NCBI RefSeq assembly: GCF_009389585.1
Contig: NZ_VIYG01000006.1
Location: forward strand, 124,001 to 188,000
DNA from: Oceanobacillus sp. CFH 90083
GTDB taxonomy: Bacteria; Bacillota; Bacilli; Bacillales; Amphibacillaceae
Reading direction: 5' to 3'
DNA: 64,000 bases
Position numbers and translations under genes: made by a program
Part shown: positions 45,799 to 56,808 of the stretch, in pieces
How the letters are laid out: each line of letters opens with the position of its first letter
How positions within the stretch are numbered: the stretch's first letter is position 1
The notes under the pieces: model-generated
The model's database searches: none
What the model saw: the letters and a program-made list of their open reading frames with translations, nothing else
Told to the model about the DNA's origin: nothing

Positions 45799-45866
45799 CG
45801 TGTTCAAAAGGTGCCGAATGGTTCTTGAAGATCAAGGCGACCGCTGGTGACTTTTTGAACATCCTC
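45799..45866. repeat. Repeat family C, copy 3 (complete pair)
   Basis: CGTGTTCAAAAGGT at the left and ACTTTTTGAACATCCTCC at the right form a 68-bp inverted-repeat unit. It sits just upstream of the exporter ATPase start, so it lies in that operon's leader or promoter region. The further gap to 46046 shows no other recognised signal. Confidence 0.65.
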
Positions 45867-46046
45867 CTTGTACGGAGTGTTAGCTAAAATATACATAAAA
45901 AAAGATAATGTCACCACTATCTTTTGTCACGAAGCCGGCTATTTGTCGTGACTTCCGTCATTTTAATTGTAAAACCGCTGATAATCATACATACTAATCT
46001 CCACGCATAGCTGCTTCAAGTTTCAAAAAAGGGCTGTCTCGTTCCA

Positions 46047-46190
46047 CTTTAAGAAAGTATAAAGAATCTAAGGAATAAAGTACGACGGACACGATGTCCT
46101 AGTATCGACGTTGGTCACACGACGTGACCGTACGAAAGCGCAACTAAGGCAATCCTGCGCCTTTCAGGCTTGGCTTGCAAGTTTTCTTTA
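46047..46190 (+). repeat. Interspersed repeat family A, copy 5 (long form)
   Basis: Both ends are present: CTTTAAGAAAGTATAAAG at the left and GGCTTGGCTTGCAAGTTTTC at the right. It is 55 bp longer than copy 1 because of an extra palindromic stretch (about 46081-46137) with ACGTGACC / GGTCACACGACGT-like arms. Confidence 0.8.
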
Positions 46191-46310
46191 TAAAAGTCTA
46201 TAAAAATTGTTTTGACATGCTAGAATTGATTTTAGTCATGTAATAGTATGAAAATAATTTATTGACTGCTTTTGATATTTTTTAAATTAAAAAAAGGAGA
46301 GTAATTTTTT

Positions 46311-46685
46311 ATGAGAAAAACGTATGATGCGAAGTTTGCTCAAGTATCAGGACCCTATTCACACGCTGTAGATGCAGGGGATTATATTTATTTTTCAGGT
46401 CAAACTGCTAAAAATGCCCCAGCTGCCGGAGATATGACCGGTGATATTGCTGCACAGACGCAACAGTGTTTTGACAATTTATTTGAAGTAATGAAGGAAG
46501 CGGATCTTACCTCAGATGATGTGGTAAAAGTAAATGTATATCTAACAAACATGGATGATTTTGCTGCAATGAATGAAGTATATGAAAAGCAATTTACAGC
46601 TCCGTTTCCAGCAAGGACTTGTATAGCAGTGCTGGCATTACCACTTGGTGCTGAGGTAGAGATTGAAATGATTGCCAAAAGGTAG
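46311..46685 (+). CDS. ridA: RidA-family enamine/imine deaminase
   Basis: A 124-residue Rid protein. It hydrolyses reactive 2-aminoacrylate-type imines formed by PLP enzymes. The catalytic arginine R102 lies in PARTCIAV, the signature ends LGAEVEIEMIA, and GPYSHAV begins the family pattern. It has a strong AAGGAGAG site. The gene lies on the plus strand inside the otherwise minus-strand Lnr-like cluster, directly after a family A repeat. Unlike YabJ of B. subtilis it is not next to purR. Confidence 0.93.
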   Translation: MRKTYDAKFAQVSGPYSHAVDAGDYIYFSGQTAKNAPAAGDMTGDIAAQTQQCFDNLFEVMKEADLTSDDVVKVNVYLTNMDDFAAMNEVYEKQFTAPFPARTCIAVLALPLGAEVEIEMIAKR

Positions 46686-46751
46686 TGCTTGTGCAGGAAA
46701 CTATAAGTAATCCTTGATAAAAATGATGTGAAGAGAAAAGAGGCTTCTGCA

Positions 46752-46784
46752 AAGTGCTTCCACATACTGAGGGTGGAAGCACTT
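46752..46784. terminator. Hairpin downstream of ridA
   Basis: AAGTGCTTCCAC pairs perfectly with GTGGAAGCACTT around a 9-nt loop, without T tract. The rest of the gap to 46951 shows nothing recognisable. Confidence 0.5.
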
Positions 46785-46951
46785 GTCCTGTCAGAAAGCG
46801 TTGCGGTTAATCAACCTGTTAAAACAATCCAATGTGAACAGTACAGTACAGGGCTCGCCAGGAAGCACCTGTCGCAGAGGTTGAAAAAGAAAAACGCGCC
46901 TGGGGAAAACAGCTTCCTGTGAGTTTTGCCGACTCTCTTTTGCACGGGTAC

Positions 46952-47584
46952 TCAAACAAGATGATGACGAATGGCGTAAATGGCAAGCTGTGTTCGATCT
47001 CTAAGCTCAAGCTTTTGTAAAATCTGACTTGTATTATTTTTAATCGTACCAACAGATAATCCTAAGCGTTCTGCGGTTTCATGATTGCTCAGACCTTCGC
47101 CGATACATACTAAAATCGCTCTTTCCCGGGGTGTTAAGGAGGGATCTGGGATTTTTTCTTCCTGTTTATGGAGTAAAAGGGGCATTACTTTGGCAGCGAC
47201 CTGATCTTCAACAGCAAGACCGCCTTCTAATGCACTGCGAATAGAACGGATAAGTGATTCTGTATCGGCATTTTTTAATAGATAGCCGTTTACACCAATT
47301 TTTAGTGAGTCCATCACATATTCATTGTTATCAAATGTTGTCAGCATGAGAATTTTTGTCTGTTTCCATCGGGACTGAATAATCTTTGCTGCTTCAATCC
47401 CATCCATAACCGGCATTCGGATATCTAAAATAACAATATCAAATGCTTGCTGTACGCACAGGTCGACAGCTTCCTTTCCATTGCTTGCTTCCCCGGTTAC
47501 CTTCATTTCCCTATCGGTTTCGATCATCATTTTTAACCCCTGTCTCACCATGGCCTGATCTTCGGCTAACAATATTTTTATCAT
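46952..47584 (-). CDS. NarL/FixJ-family response regulator, LnrK-like
   Basis: A 210-residue regulator. The receiver has E8-D9 and phospho-site D54 (VILDIRMP). The LuxR-type helix-turn-helix at the C terminus has LTPRERAILVCIGEGLSNHETAERLGLS-like spacing with VGTIKNNTSQILQKL. The ATG at 47584 follows GGAGGGG and lies within the last 74 bases of the kinase gene. It pairs with that kinase; by position and family the pair corresponds to LnrJK (YfiJK), which activate lnrLMN in B. subtilis. Confidence 0.9.
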   Translation of the reverse strand: MIKILLAEDQAMVRQGLKMMIETDREMKVTGEASNGKEAVDLCVQQAFDIVILDIRMPVMDGIEAAKIIQSRWKQTKILMLTTFDNNEYVMDSLKIGVNGYLLKNADTESLIRSIRSALEGGLAVEDQVAAKVMPLLLHKQEEKIPDPSLTPRERAILVCIGEGLSNHETAERLGLSVGTIKNNTSQILQKLELRDRTQLAIYAIRHHLV

Positions 47585-48722
47585 TATGTTCCCCTCCAGC
47601 AGTTATTTGTAATGTGCCATTGACAATAAATTGCTCCTCGGTTTTTCTTACTTCCAGATGACCACCGATATTTTCCATTCTTTTTCTCATTTCGGAAAGA
47701 CCAAAGCCTTCCTGGAAGGGGCGGTTATCCTGGACTGGATTACTAATTTCAAAGCGAAATACACTGCCGCCTGGAGCTGCAAATGATATATTTGCTTCTC
47801 TGGCCTGGCTATGTCTCATAATATTCGTCAAAGCCTCCTGAACAGAACGGTAAATAACAAAAGACTGCTCCCCGTTGAGCGGTATAGCAAAAGCGCCATA
47901 TTTTACAGAAAAGGTTGTTCGAATAAAGCTTTCTGTTTCCAGACGGCGGATGAGACGAATGATCCCTTGCAAACCGCCATGATTTGTATTTTTTAAAGCT
48001 TTTACTGCACTTCTTGTTTCGTCCAGGCTTTCTTGAGCTAAATTCTTAAGGGCAGTTACATGGTCTTGATCCTGCTCACTAGATTGTATCCGAAAAGCTT
48101 CCAGCTGCACCAATAGAGCAGTCAGCTTGTGACCAACGGAATCATGAATTTCGTGACCAATTAAATTCCGTTCCTCCTGTCGTGCTGCCTCTTCTTCTGA
48201 AATTGCCTGTCTTTTCAAACGGCGAAATTCACTAAGCAGGGCATCGTATCTGAAAAAAAGATCTTTTTTATCATCCTTGTTTTGTTTATATAAAAGTAAA
48301 CCAGCATGAAGGAAAACAAAATAAAGGAGGATGAAAGCAATAATAGATAAGAAAGCATTTGTGTAATAACATATGTAAATCATTCCGATAGATGATACAC
48401 CGCTAACGAGAAACGCCAGGCGGTAAGGTGACTTTTGAAAAGCCTCGGCAATCAGTAATGTTAAAATAAGTATTAAGAAAGGATTTAATCCGGTATACGG
48501 GCCTGGAAATAAGGTAATAACAGAAAGACAAGCATTTATGGCAAGTAGCATAGTCAATACGGTTGGCCGGTTTTTAAGCAGGGGCAGAATAAAAAACAAA
48601 ATAAAAAATAAAGAGACTCCAAACAATCGCCAGATCATTTCTGTCAAGTTCTCATGTAGATAAAGAAAAGCGAATAGCCAAACGATTATATGAAGTCCCA
48701 GCCATATCCAGTATGATTTCAT
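47511..48722 (-). CDS. NarL-type sensor histidine kinase, LnrJ-like
   Basis: A 403-residue kinase. About five or six N-terminal membrane helices (1-150) lack a distinct extracellular domain. A HisKA_3 dimerisation helix has the phospho-histidine in LIGHEIHDSVGHKLTAL, and a compact ATPase domain has VQEALTNIMRHSQA and GFGLSEMRKRMENIGG. The normal domain end is near LQITAGG; about 24 more residues (HNDKNIVSRR...) are read through the start of the response-regulator gene in another frame. AAGGAGTGAG precedes the ATG. Membrane-embedded sensing of lipophilic polyenes is expected from the LnrJ parallel. Confidence 0.88.
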   Translation of the reverse strand: MKSYWIWLGLHIIVWLFAFLYLHENLTEMIWRLFGVSLFFILFFILPLLKNRPTVLTMLLAINACLSVITLFPGPYTGLNPFLILILTLLIAEAFQKSPYRLAFLVSGVSSIGMIYICYYTNAFLSIIAFILLYFVFLHAGLLLYKQNKDDKKDLFFRYDALLSEFRRLKRQAISEEEAARQEERNLIGHEIHDSVGHKLTALLVQLEAFRIQSSEQDQDHVTALKNLAQESLDETRSAVKALKNTNHGGLQGIIRLIRRLETESFIRTTFSVKYGAFAIPLNGEQSFVIYRSVQEALTNIMRHSQAREANISFAAPGGSVFRFEISNPVQDNRPFQEGFGLSEMRKRMENIGGHLEVRKTEEQFIVNGTLQITAGGEHNDKNIVSRRSGHGETGVKNDDRNR

Positions 48723-49056
48723 CTTCTTTTCTCACTCCTTATCTTTCATATATCGTACCAAACAGACAAATTTTCAACAACTGGTATTAGAAAAGTGCTA
48801 TTGCACATCCATCATGTTATTTTCTTTATCTAAAAGGGATCAATACCAAAATCAATAATGGAAATATATGATGAAATGTGGTAGGACAACTAGCTGGCGA
48901 AGGAAAACACGGAGACTCCTGTGGGAAAGCGTTGTGTTTTTCCGTAGCGGTGCCTAATATCAAATTCAATATAGTTTGTCAACTATAGATTTTGGTGAAG
49001 AGCTCTAAAAGAAGTATAAATCTTTGCCTTATCCGTTCTAATCATTTCCCGATTTT
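48723..49056. other. Divergent intergenic region with repeat D
   Basis: On the minus strand a TTGAAA ... GATATA pair (17-bp spacing) lies close to the kinase start and may be its promoter. The middle holds the repeat at 48897-48952. Confidence 0.45.
48897..48952. repeat. Repeat family D, copy 2
   Basis: GGCGAAGGAAAACACGGAGA, then CTCCTGTGGG, then GTTGTGTTTTTCCGTAGCGG. GGAAAACAC and GTGTTTTTCC are inverted arms. A shortened copy lies at 20827-20871. Confidence 0.6.
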
Positions 49057-49065
49057 TGTTATAAT
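49057..49065 (+). promoter_or_regulatory. Extended -10 promoter of pcrB-pcrA-ligA-camS
   Basis: TGTTATAAT is a perfect extended -10 (TGnTATAAT). No convincing -35 is visible. It lies about 40 bp before the pcrB start. Confidence 0.55.
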
Positions 49066-49103
49066 AAAGAAATGAATGTAATAATGGAGGATCAGTAACT
49101 AAT

Positions 49104-49790
49104 ATGAATATAAATGAATGGAAACATATGTTTAAATTAGATCCGGCAAAGGAAATATCTGATGAGGATTTAGATAAGGTGTGTGAGTCCGGTACGGATG
49201 CGATTATTGTCGGCGGCACAGACAATGTCACATTGGATGGTGTTTTAGATTTATTGTCGAGAATTCGCAGAGCACACATGGTACCGGTAGTTTTGGAAAT
49301 ATCTAATGAGGAAGCATTAACGCCGGGATTTGATACTTATTTTGTACCCATGGTATTAAATTCGAAGGAGAAAAAATATGTGATGGATATCCAGCAAAAA
49401 GCGATCAAGGAATATATCGACATGATGGAGTATAGTGAGGTATACTTTGAAGGCTATTGCATTTTAAATCCAGAAGCAAAAGCTTTCCAGCATACGAATT
49501 GTGAGCTGCCGGAAACAGATGATGTGAAAGCATATGCTTATATGGCAGAGCACGTTTTTCATCTGCCGATTTTTTATGTGGAATACAGCGGTACTTATGG
49601 TGATCCAGAAGTCGTTCGTGAAGTAAAAGCAGAGCTTGATAAGACAAAGCTTTTCTATGGCGGCGGTATTGAGACGCCGGAGCAGGCGAAAGAAATGAAA
49701 GAGTACGCTGATGGAATTATTGTTGGAAACAGCATTTATACGAATTTAAATCAAGCACTCAAGACAGTGGAGGCAGTTAAAGCAGAATAA
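49104..49790 (+). CDS. pcrB: Heptaprenylglyceryl phosphate synthase PcrB
   Basis: A 228-residue TIM-barrel prenyltransferase joining heptaprenyl diphosphate to sn-glycerol-1-phosphate, giving archaeal-type ether lipids in bacilli. TDAIIVGGTDNVTLDGV, YFEGYCILNPEAKAF, VEYSGTYGDP, FYGGGIETPEQA and GIIVGNSIY are the phosphate and substrate motifs. A GGAGGATCAG site precedes the ATG. It heads the operon with pcrA and ligA, as in B. subtilis. Confidence 0.96.
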   Translation: MNINEWKHMFKLDPAKEISDEDLDKVCESGTDAIIVGGTDNVTLDGVLDLLSRIRRAHMVPVVLEISNEEALTPGFDTYFVPMVLNSKEKKYVMDIQQKAIKEYIDMMEYSEVYFEGYCILNPEAKAFQHTNCELPETDDVKAYAYMAEHVFHLPIFYVEYSGTYGDPEVVREVKAELDKTKLFYGGGIETPEQAKEMKEYADGIIVGNSIYTNLNQALKTVEAVKAE

Positions 49791-49811
49791 GCTCAGGAAG
49801 GAAGATGTAAC

Positions 49812-52055
49812 ATGGAGCAAACGCTGGAAGCGATGATAAATACATTGAACCCGGAGCAGCAGAGAGCTGTCCGGCATACAGAAGGCCCGCTCTTAATAAT
49901 GGCAGGAGCTGGCAGCGGAAAAACACGCGTATTAACGCATCGGATTGCTTATTTGATGGGGGAAAAGGAAGTAGCTCCACGAAATATATTAGCGATTACC
50001 TTTACCAATAAGGCTGCCCGGGAAATGAAAGACCGTGTAGCGAAATTAGTTGGTCCCGGAGGTGAATATATGTGGGTTTCTACATTCCACTCCATGTGTG
50101 TCCGAATTTTACGCCGGGATATTGACCGGATTGGATATTCCTCAAATTTCTCCATTCTGGACAGTGGAGATCAATTATCCGTTGTGAAGCAAGTCCTTAA
50201 AAATTTAAATATTGATCCAAAGAAATTTGATCCCCGGGCGATGCTTGGACAAATCAGTGCGGCAAAAAATGAGCTGATTACCGAAGAAGAATTTGCGAAA
50301 AATGCCGGTAACTTCTATGATCGGCAAGTAGCACAGGTCTATGAAGGCTATCAAAAAATGTTACGGAAAAATCAATCTCTGGATTTTGATGATTTGATTA
50401 TGCAAACCATCCATTTATTTGATCGTGTACCGGAAGTATTGGAATATTACCAAAGGCGGTTCCAATATATTCACGTTGATGAGTATCAGGATACGAACCA
50501 TGCCCAATATTTTCTGGTAAAACAGCTTGCCGAGAGGTATCAAAACCTATGCGTTGTCGGTGATTCAGACCAGTCTATTTACCGTTGGCGCGGAGCTGAT
50601 ATTACAAATATCCTGTCCTTTGAAAAAGACTATCCGTCTGCGAAAACGGTCATGCTGGAACAAAATTACCGTTCTACCAAGTCTATTTTGCAGGCAGCGA
50701 ATAAAGTGATTGGAAATAACTCTGGACGTAAGCCGAAAAATCTTTGGACGGATAATGATGATGGAAAAAAGATATCCTATTATAGAGGAGCAACGGAGCA
50801 GGAAGAAGCTTTATATATTGCCGATACGATTCAGCAATTAACCCGCAGCGGAAAATATCAGCCGAGTGATATTGCCATTTTATATCGTACCAATGCACAG
50901 TCCCGTGCGATTGAAGATACATTTGTAAAGTCTGCTATCAGCTATCAGATGGTGGGCGGTACGCGGTTCTATGACCGGAAAGAAATCAAGGATATGATTG
51001 CTTATTTAAGGTTAATTACCAATCCAGATGATGATATCAGCTTCCAGCGTGTGGTGAATGAACCGAAAAGAGGGATTGGAAAAACATCCATTGAACGCTT
51101 GCAGGCGTATGCGGCGACGCATGATATTTCTCTCTATGAAGCTGTGAAGGAAGTTGATTTTACAGGTGTTTCCAAAAAAGCAGCCAACGCATTAGCCGGG
51201 TTCCAGGATCTGATCCGTTCGCTGACCCAGCAGCAGGAATTTTTAACAGCGACAGACATGGTAGAAGCTGTGCTGGAGCGGACCGGCTATGAGGAAATGC
51301 TGAACAATGAACGTTCCATAGAAGCGCAATCAAGACTGGAAAACTTAGAAGAGTTTAAAACCGTTACACAGGAATTTGAAAAAGCAAATGAAGATAAAAC
51401 ACTCATTGCCTTTTTGACAGATTTGGCATTGATTGCAGATATTGACCGTGTCGATGAAGAAGATCCGGATCAATCTCAAAAAATCACGCTGATGACACTG
51501 CATGCAGCTAAAGGATTAGAGTTCCCTGTTGTTTTCTTAATTGGAATGGAAGAGAATGTCTTTCCCCATAGTCGTTCCATGTTTGATGAAGAAGAAATGG
51601 AAGAGGAACGTCGTCTGGCCTATGTCGGCATTACAAGAGCAGAGGAAGAGCTCTATCTGACCCATGCACAAATGCGTACACTATATGGACGTACCAATAT
51701 GAATCCGGTCAGCCGTTTTATTAATGAAATCCCTGAGGAATTGCTGGATGGGATGGAAACGGCTCAAAAATCTTCATTTGACGGTGGCAGCAGAATGCGA
51801 AACAGCTTTGGTACGCACCAGCAGCAGGAGTTGCCTCCGAAAAGACGTGCTGAAAAGATGCAAAGCCCTAAATCCAGCGGTGCAGAATCTAAAAGCTGGT
51901 CCGTCGGGGAAAAAGCAGTCCATAAAAAATGGGGAACGGGTACAATTGTAAGAGTGCAGGGAGAGGGAGATAAGCTGGAATTAGATGTGGCGTTTCCTGC
52001 TCCAGTCGGCATCAAACGTCTTCTTGCAAAATTTGCCCCAATAACAAAGGAGTAA
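49812..52055 (+). CDS. pcrA: ATP-dependent DNA helicase PcrA
   Basis: A 747-residue UvrD/Rep superfamily 1A helicase that unwinds 3'-to-5' in repair and plasmid replication and removes RecA. Walker A is AGAGSGKT, motif Ia [15 protein letters not shown], motif [10 protein letters not shown], motif [17 protein letters not shown], motif [18 protein letters not shown], motif [15 protein letters not shown]. The tudor-like C-terminal end ([18 protein letters not shown]) that binds RNA polymerase in the B. subtilis protein is present. It is 22 bp after pcrB and 7 bp before ligA. Confidence 0.97.
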   Translation: MEQTLEAMINTLNPEQQRAVRHTEGPLLIMAGAGSGKTRVLTHRIAYLMGEKEVAPRNILAITFTNKAAREMKDRVAKLVGPGGEYMWVSTFHSMCVRILRRDIDRIGYSSNFSILDSGDQLSVVKQVLKNLNIDPKKFDPRAMLGQISAAKNELITEEEFAKNAGNFYDRQVAQVYEGYQKMLRKNQSLDFDDLIMQTIHLFDRVPEVLEYYQRRFQYIHVDEYQDTNHAQYFLVKQLAERYQNLCVVGDSDQSIYRWRGADITNILSFEKDYPSAKTVMLEQNYRSTKSILQAANKVIGNNSGRKPKNLWTDNDDGKKISYYRGATEQEEALYIADTIQQLTRSGKYQPSDIAILYRTNAQSRAIEDTFVKSAISYQMVGGTRFYDRKEIKDMIAYLRLITNPDDDISFQRVVNEPKRGIGKTSIERLQAYAATHDISLYEAVKEVDFTGVSKKAANALAGFQDLIRSLTQQQEFLTATDMVEAVLERTGYEEMLNNERSIEAQSRLENLEEFKTVTQEFEKANEDKTLIAFLTDLALIADIDRVDEEDPDQSQKITLMTLHAAKGLEFPVVFLIGMEENVFPHSRSMFDEEEMEEERRLAYVGITRAEEELYLTHAQMRTLYGRTNMNPVSRFINEIPEELLDGMETAQKSSFDGGSRMRNSFGTHQQQELPPKRRAEKMQSPKSSGAESKSWSVGEKAVHKKWGTGTIVRVQGEGDKLELDVAFPAPVGIKRLLAKFAPITKE

Positions 52056-54071
<2,016 letters not shown>

Positions 54072-54077
54072 TTTGCT

Positions 54078-55193
54078 TTGAAAAAATGGATCATGTTAAT
54101 TGTTGTCGTGGCATTGTTTTTAAGCGGATGTGTACAGCGATCAGCAAATGAGGAAGAAGTTGTCCAAGAGGATACTGGTGAGGAAGAGACCTCCATTGTG
54201 CCGAGTCACAGACTTTCCGGGGAAAATTATCGTATGATTTTACCATATAAGCCGAGTGAAGCAAGAGGAGTTATTACAAGACAAATAGCGAATCGTGTAG
54301 ATATTGACGAAATGGAAGAGGGACTGCGCCGTCTGTCAAGAGATGTATATGATCCTGAAGATTATTATTTCCAGGAAGGACAGTATTTTGACAGTAGCCG
54401 TGTCAATAATTGGATTGATGACTTGAATCCGGAAGTGAACCTTGGCGCAGATGAAGAAACATTCCGGGAGAATCCACGCTATTTAACACATGTATTAGAG
54501 CAAAATTATTTGAGACAGACAGAAGAGGGGGGAAATGTTCGGTTAGAAGGAATTTCCATAGGTCTTGCCATGAAATCTGTCTATCAATTCCAGACGGATG
54601 TCGGAGAGCCTTATCAATATGAGAATATCTCTGAGAGTGATATGATGGATAAAGCAACTGAGATTGCACAGGATATCGTCAATGATATTCGTGAGAATGA
54701 CGAGGAATTAAATGATATCCCAATTATGATTGCCATCTATCGGGAAGAAGAGCAGTCTTCTCCTGTACCGGGAAATTTTGTTGCTAAAACAAATGTCGCA
54801 GGAGGAAGCAGTTCGGTGGATGGCTGGGAAGAGGTAGACGAAGAAAATATTCTGTTCCCATCTGATGAAGGACAGGAAAAGTATTATGATGATCAAGAGC
54901 GGGTAACCAATTTTGGAAATGAAATACGCGATTTCTTCCCTAACTATGTCGGCATGGTAGGAGAAGGCTTCTATATGGAAGGTGAACTGCAGAAATTACG
55001 TATTGATGTTCCGATAGAATTTTACGGCAAGGGAGAAGTTATCGGATTCACTCAATATGTACACGGTCTGATTGAGGATATGTTCCCGAACTATTACGAT
55101 ATCGAAATTAATATTACCTCCAGCCAAAAGAATGAAAGCTTACTTTACCGTTATGCCGGTGAAGACGAGATTCATGTTCATATTTATGATTAA
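54078..55193 (+). CDS. camS: CamS-family lipoprotein (YerH-like)
   Basis: A 371-residue lipoprotein. Signal peptide with lipobox LSGC (cysteine about residue 17), then an acidic linker and the CamS domain with YRMILPYKPSEARGVI, VDIDEMEEGLRRLSRDVYDP and NRTYDIEI-like YYDIEINITSSQK. In enterococci and staphylococci the signal peptide of CamS is the source of a cAM373-type sex pheromone; whether that applies here is unknown. A TTG start follows GGAGAGGAG. It completes the pcrB-pcrA-ligA operon. Confidence 0.92.
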   Translation: MKKWIMLIVVVALFLSGCVQRSANEEEVVQEDTGEEETSIVPSHRLSGENYRMILPYKPSEARGVITRQIANRVDIDEMEEGLRRLSRDVYDPEDYYFQEGQYFDSSRVNNWIDDLNPEVNLGADEETFRENPRYLTHVLEQNYLRQTEEGGNVRLEGISIGLAMKSVYQFQTDVGEPYQYENISESDMMDKATEIAQDIVNDIRENDEELNDIPIMIAIYREEEQSSPVPGNFVAKTNVAGGSSSVDGWEEVDEENILFPSDEGQEKYYDDQERVTNFGNEIRDFFPNYVGMVGEGFYMEGELQKLRIDVPIEFYGKGEVIGFTQYVHGLIEDMFPNYYDIEINITSSQKNESLLYRYAGEDEIHVHIYD

Positions 55194-55199
55194 AACATT

Positions 55200-55257
55200 A
55201 GAAAATTTACTGTTACTAGCAGTTTTATCAGCTAGTGACAGTGAATTTTCTTTTTTT
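55200..55257 (+). terminator. Terminator of the pcrB-pcrA-ligA-camS operon
   Basis: AGAAAATTTACTGTTACTAG is complementary, with few wobbles, to CTAGTGACAGTGAATTTTCT, and seven Ts follow. Confidence 0.92.
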
Positions 55258-55281
55258 GAGAAAATTTTTCAGAAGAACGAG

Positions 55282-55343
55282 CGTTAATTAACGTTTTTAC
55301 TGTTTATTTTCCCAAATTGAAGATACATAGATTATGATACAAT
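55282..55343 (+). promoter_or_regulatory. Palindrome and promoter upstream of the HTH-TPR gene
   Basis: CGTTAATTAACG (55282-55293) is a perfect 12-bp palindrome. A TTGAAG (55317-55322) and an extended -10 TGATACAAT (55335-55343) follow. This leaves a leader of about 190 nt with no convincing small gene. Confidence 0.45.
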
Positions 55344-55539
55344 AAGTGTATAGAACTTATAACACAAAGGAAAAAAAGCAGTTTTTATCTGGAGATATTT
55401 TTCAAGAACTATTGAACTATTTTCCTTATTTACGAAAAAAAGGTAGACATGGTAAGCTATCAGCCAAAAATTTGAAAGGAAAGCTTAGCGGAAGGTTATT
55501 CTGTAATAAAAGTTTAATAATGGTGAGGTGAAAGAAAAC

Positions 55540-56808
55540 ATGATAGCGATTGGGACATATATTAAAATTCAACGTACGAAGCAAAAAATGACTTTGGGGG
55601 AGCTGTCGGAGGGGATTGTCTCTCTATCCTATTTATCAAAGATCGAGAATCAAAAAACAGAGCCTAATGAAGATATTATTAAAAAGCTGTGCCACAGACT
55701 TCGTATTACCATAGATCAAAGCCAGGATGAGAAAATTGGTGAGCTGTGCAAAAATTGGTATGAGATACTTGACGAGAGCAGCGATAAGGAAGATATGGAG
55801 CAGGCATACAGAGAAATTCAGACGTTAATGGATAAAAATTATTCCAATCATCTTATTATGTTTGAAATCCATAAGATTAAATATTTTTTGCTGATTGATA
55901 GGAAAGATTTAGCTGCCAATAAAATTAGCCAGTTAAAAGAGGCTGTGAGTACATTCAGTGTGGACGAGCAATATTACTGGTATTTATTTAATGGACGCTA
56001 CAGCTTTTTGGAGAAGAACTATTATCACTCCATGTATCAGTATAAAAGAGCAGAAAAGGTTACAGAAAGCTATCGCTTAAGTGAAAAAACAGAAGCAGAT
56101 TTAAAGTACTATATTGCTATGACGCATTCTAAATTAAGGAATTCTCTGGAAGCCATTGAATATGCAAGTGAAGCGCTGAAAATGTATATGGAGCAATATA
56201 GCTTCCTGCACTGTGCACGTGTTCACAATATTTTAGGGATTTGTTATTGTCATATTAAGCTTTATGATAAGGCAATTAAAAATTTTACACTAGGGCTGCA
56301 GCTGGCAGAAACGGTAAGCGATAAAACTGTTATTCAAACCATTCATCAGGACTTTGGTTATCTGTATGCTTCGAAGGGTGATTCGGCACAAGCGATTAAA
56401 TACTATAAAATGGTTTTGAACAATCCAGACGTACCTGCCGCTATCAAGGTGGAGGTAACTTCTTCTCTGGTACGTGAATATTACCTTTCGAATTATTATG
56501 ATGAGGCGGAAGAGTATATTAATTATGGATTGAAGACATTCTTTGACTTAAAGGATAAAGAGCCGTATCTCGTGTATAAATACATCCTGCGCAGCTACAT
56601 TTATTTGCTGGATGAGCAATTTGATCATTTTGAACCACTGTTAATTAATGATCTTTTGCCACTGTTAAAGCAGGAAAAGTACTACGGGCAGTTTATTTTT
56701 TATTCTGAGCTTCTGGCTAAGCACTATGAAAGCAATGCCAATTACAAAGATGCTGCAAAATATTATAAACAAGCAAGTCAAATGTATAAGCATGTAGCAC
56801 ATATTTAA
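55540..56808 (+). CDS. HTH-TPR transcriptional regulator (RRNPP-like)
   Basis: A 422-residue protein. The N-terminal Xre-type helix-turn-helix (about 5-60) has YIKIQRTKQKMTLGELSEG and YLSKIENQKTEPN. The rest is helical with TPR units, such as YYWYLFNGRYSFLEKNYYHS and GICYCHIKLYDKAIKNFTLGL. This architecture is that of RRNPP regulators (PlcR, PrgX, Rgg and relatives) that read short peptides, though the typical size of those is nearer 290-320; longer members with about 420 residues exist in bacilli. The ATG at 55540 follows GTGAGGTGA. No candidate propeptide gene was seen beside it. Its stop codon lies at the edge of a family A repeat. Confidence 0.8.
   Translation: MIAIGTYIKIQRTKQKMTLGELSEGIVSLSYLSKIENQKTEPNEDIIKKLCHRLRITIDQSQDEKIGELCKNWYEILDESSDKEDMEQAYREIQTLMDKNYSNHLIMFEIHKIKYFLLIDRKDLAANKISQLKEAVSTFSVDEQYYWYLFNGRYSFLEKNYYHSMYQYKRAEKVTESYRLSEKTEADLKYYIAMTHSKLRNSLEAIEYASEALKMYMEQYSFLHCARVHNILGICYCHIKLYDKAIKNFTLGLQLAETVSDKTVIQTIHQDFGYLYASKGDSAQAIKYYKMVLNNPDVPAAIKVEVTSSLVREYYLSNYYDEAEEYINYGLKTFFDLKDKEPYLVYKYILRSYIYLLDEQFDHFEPLLINDLLPLLKQEKYYGQFIFYSELLAKHYESNANYKDAAKYYKQASQMYKHVAHI

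Noticed and set aside
46728-46922. 64-codon frame after ridA
   Set aside because: It spans a hairpin and non-coding text, with no ribosome-binding site and no recognisable domain.
55346-55531. 61-codon frame upstream of the HTH-TPR gene as a propeptide gene
   Set aside because: No ribosome-binding site, no signal peptide, strongly basic without a hydrophobic stretch; more likely part of the leader.
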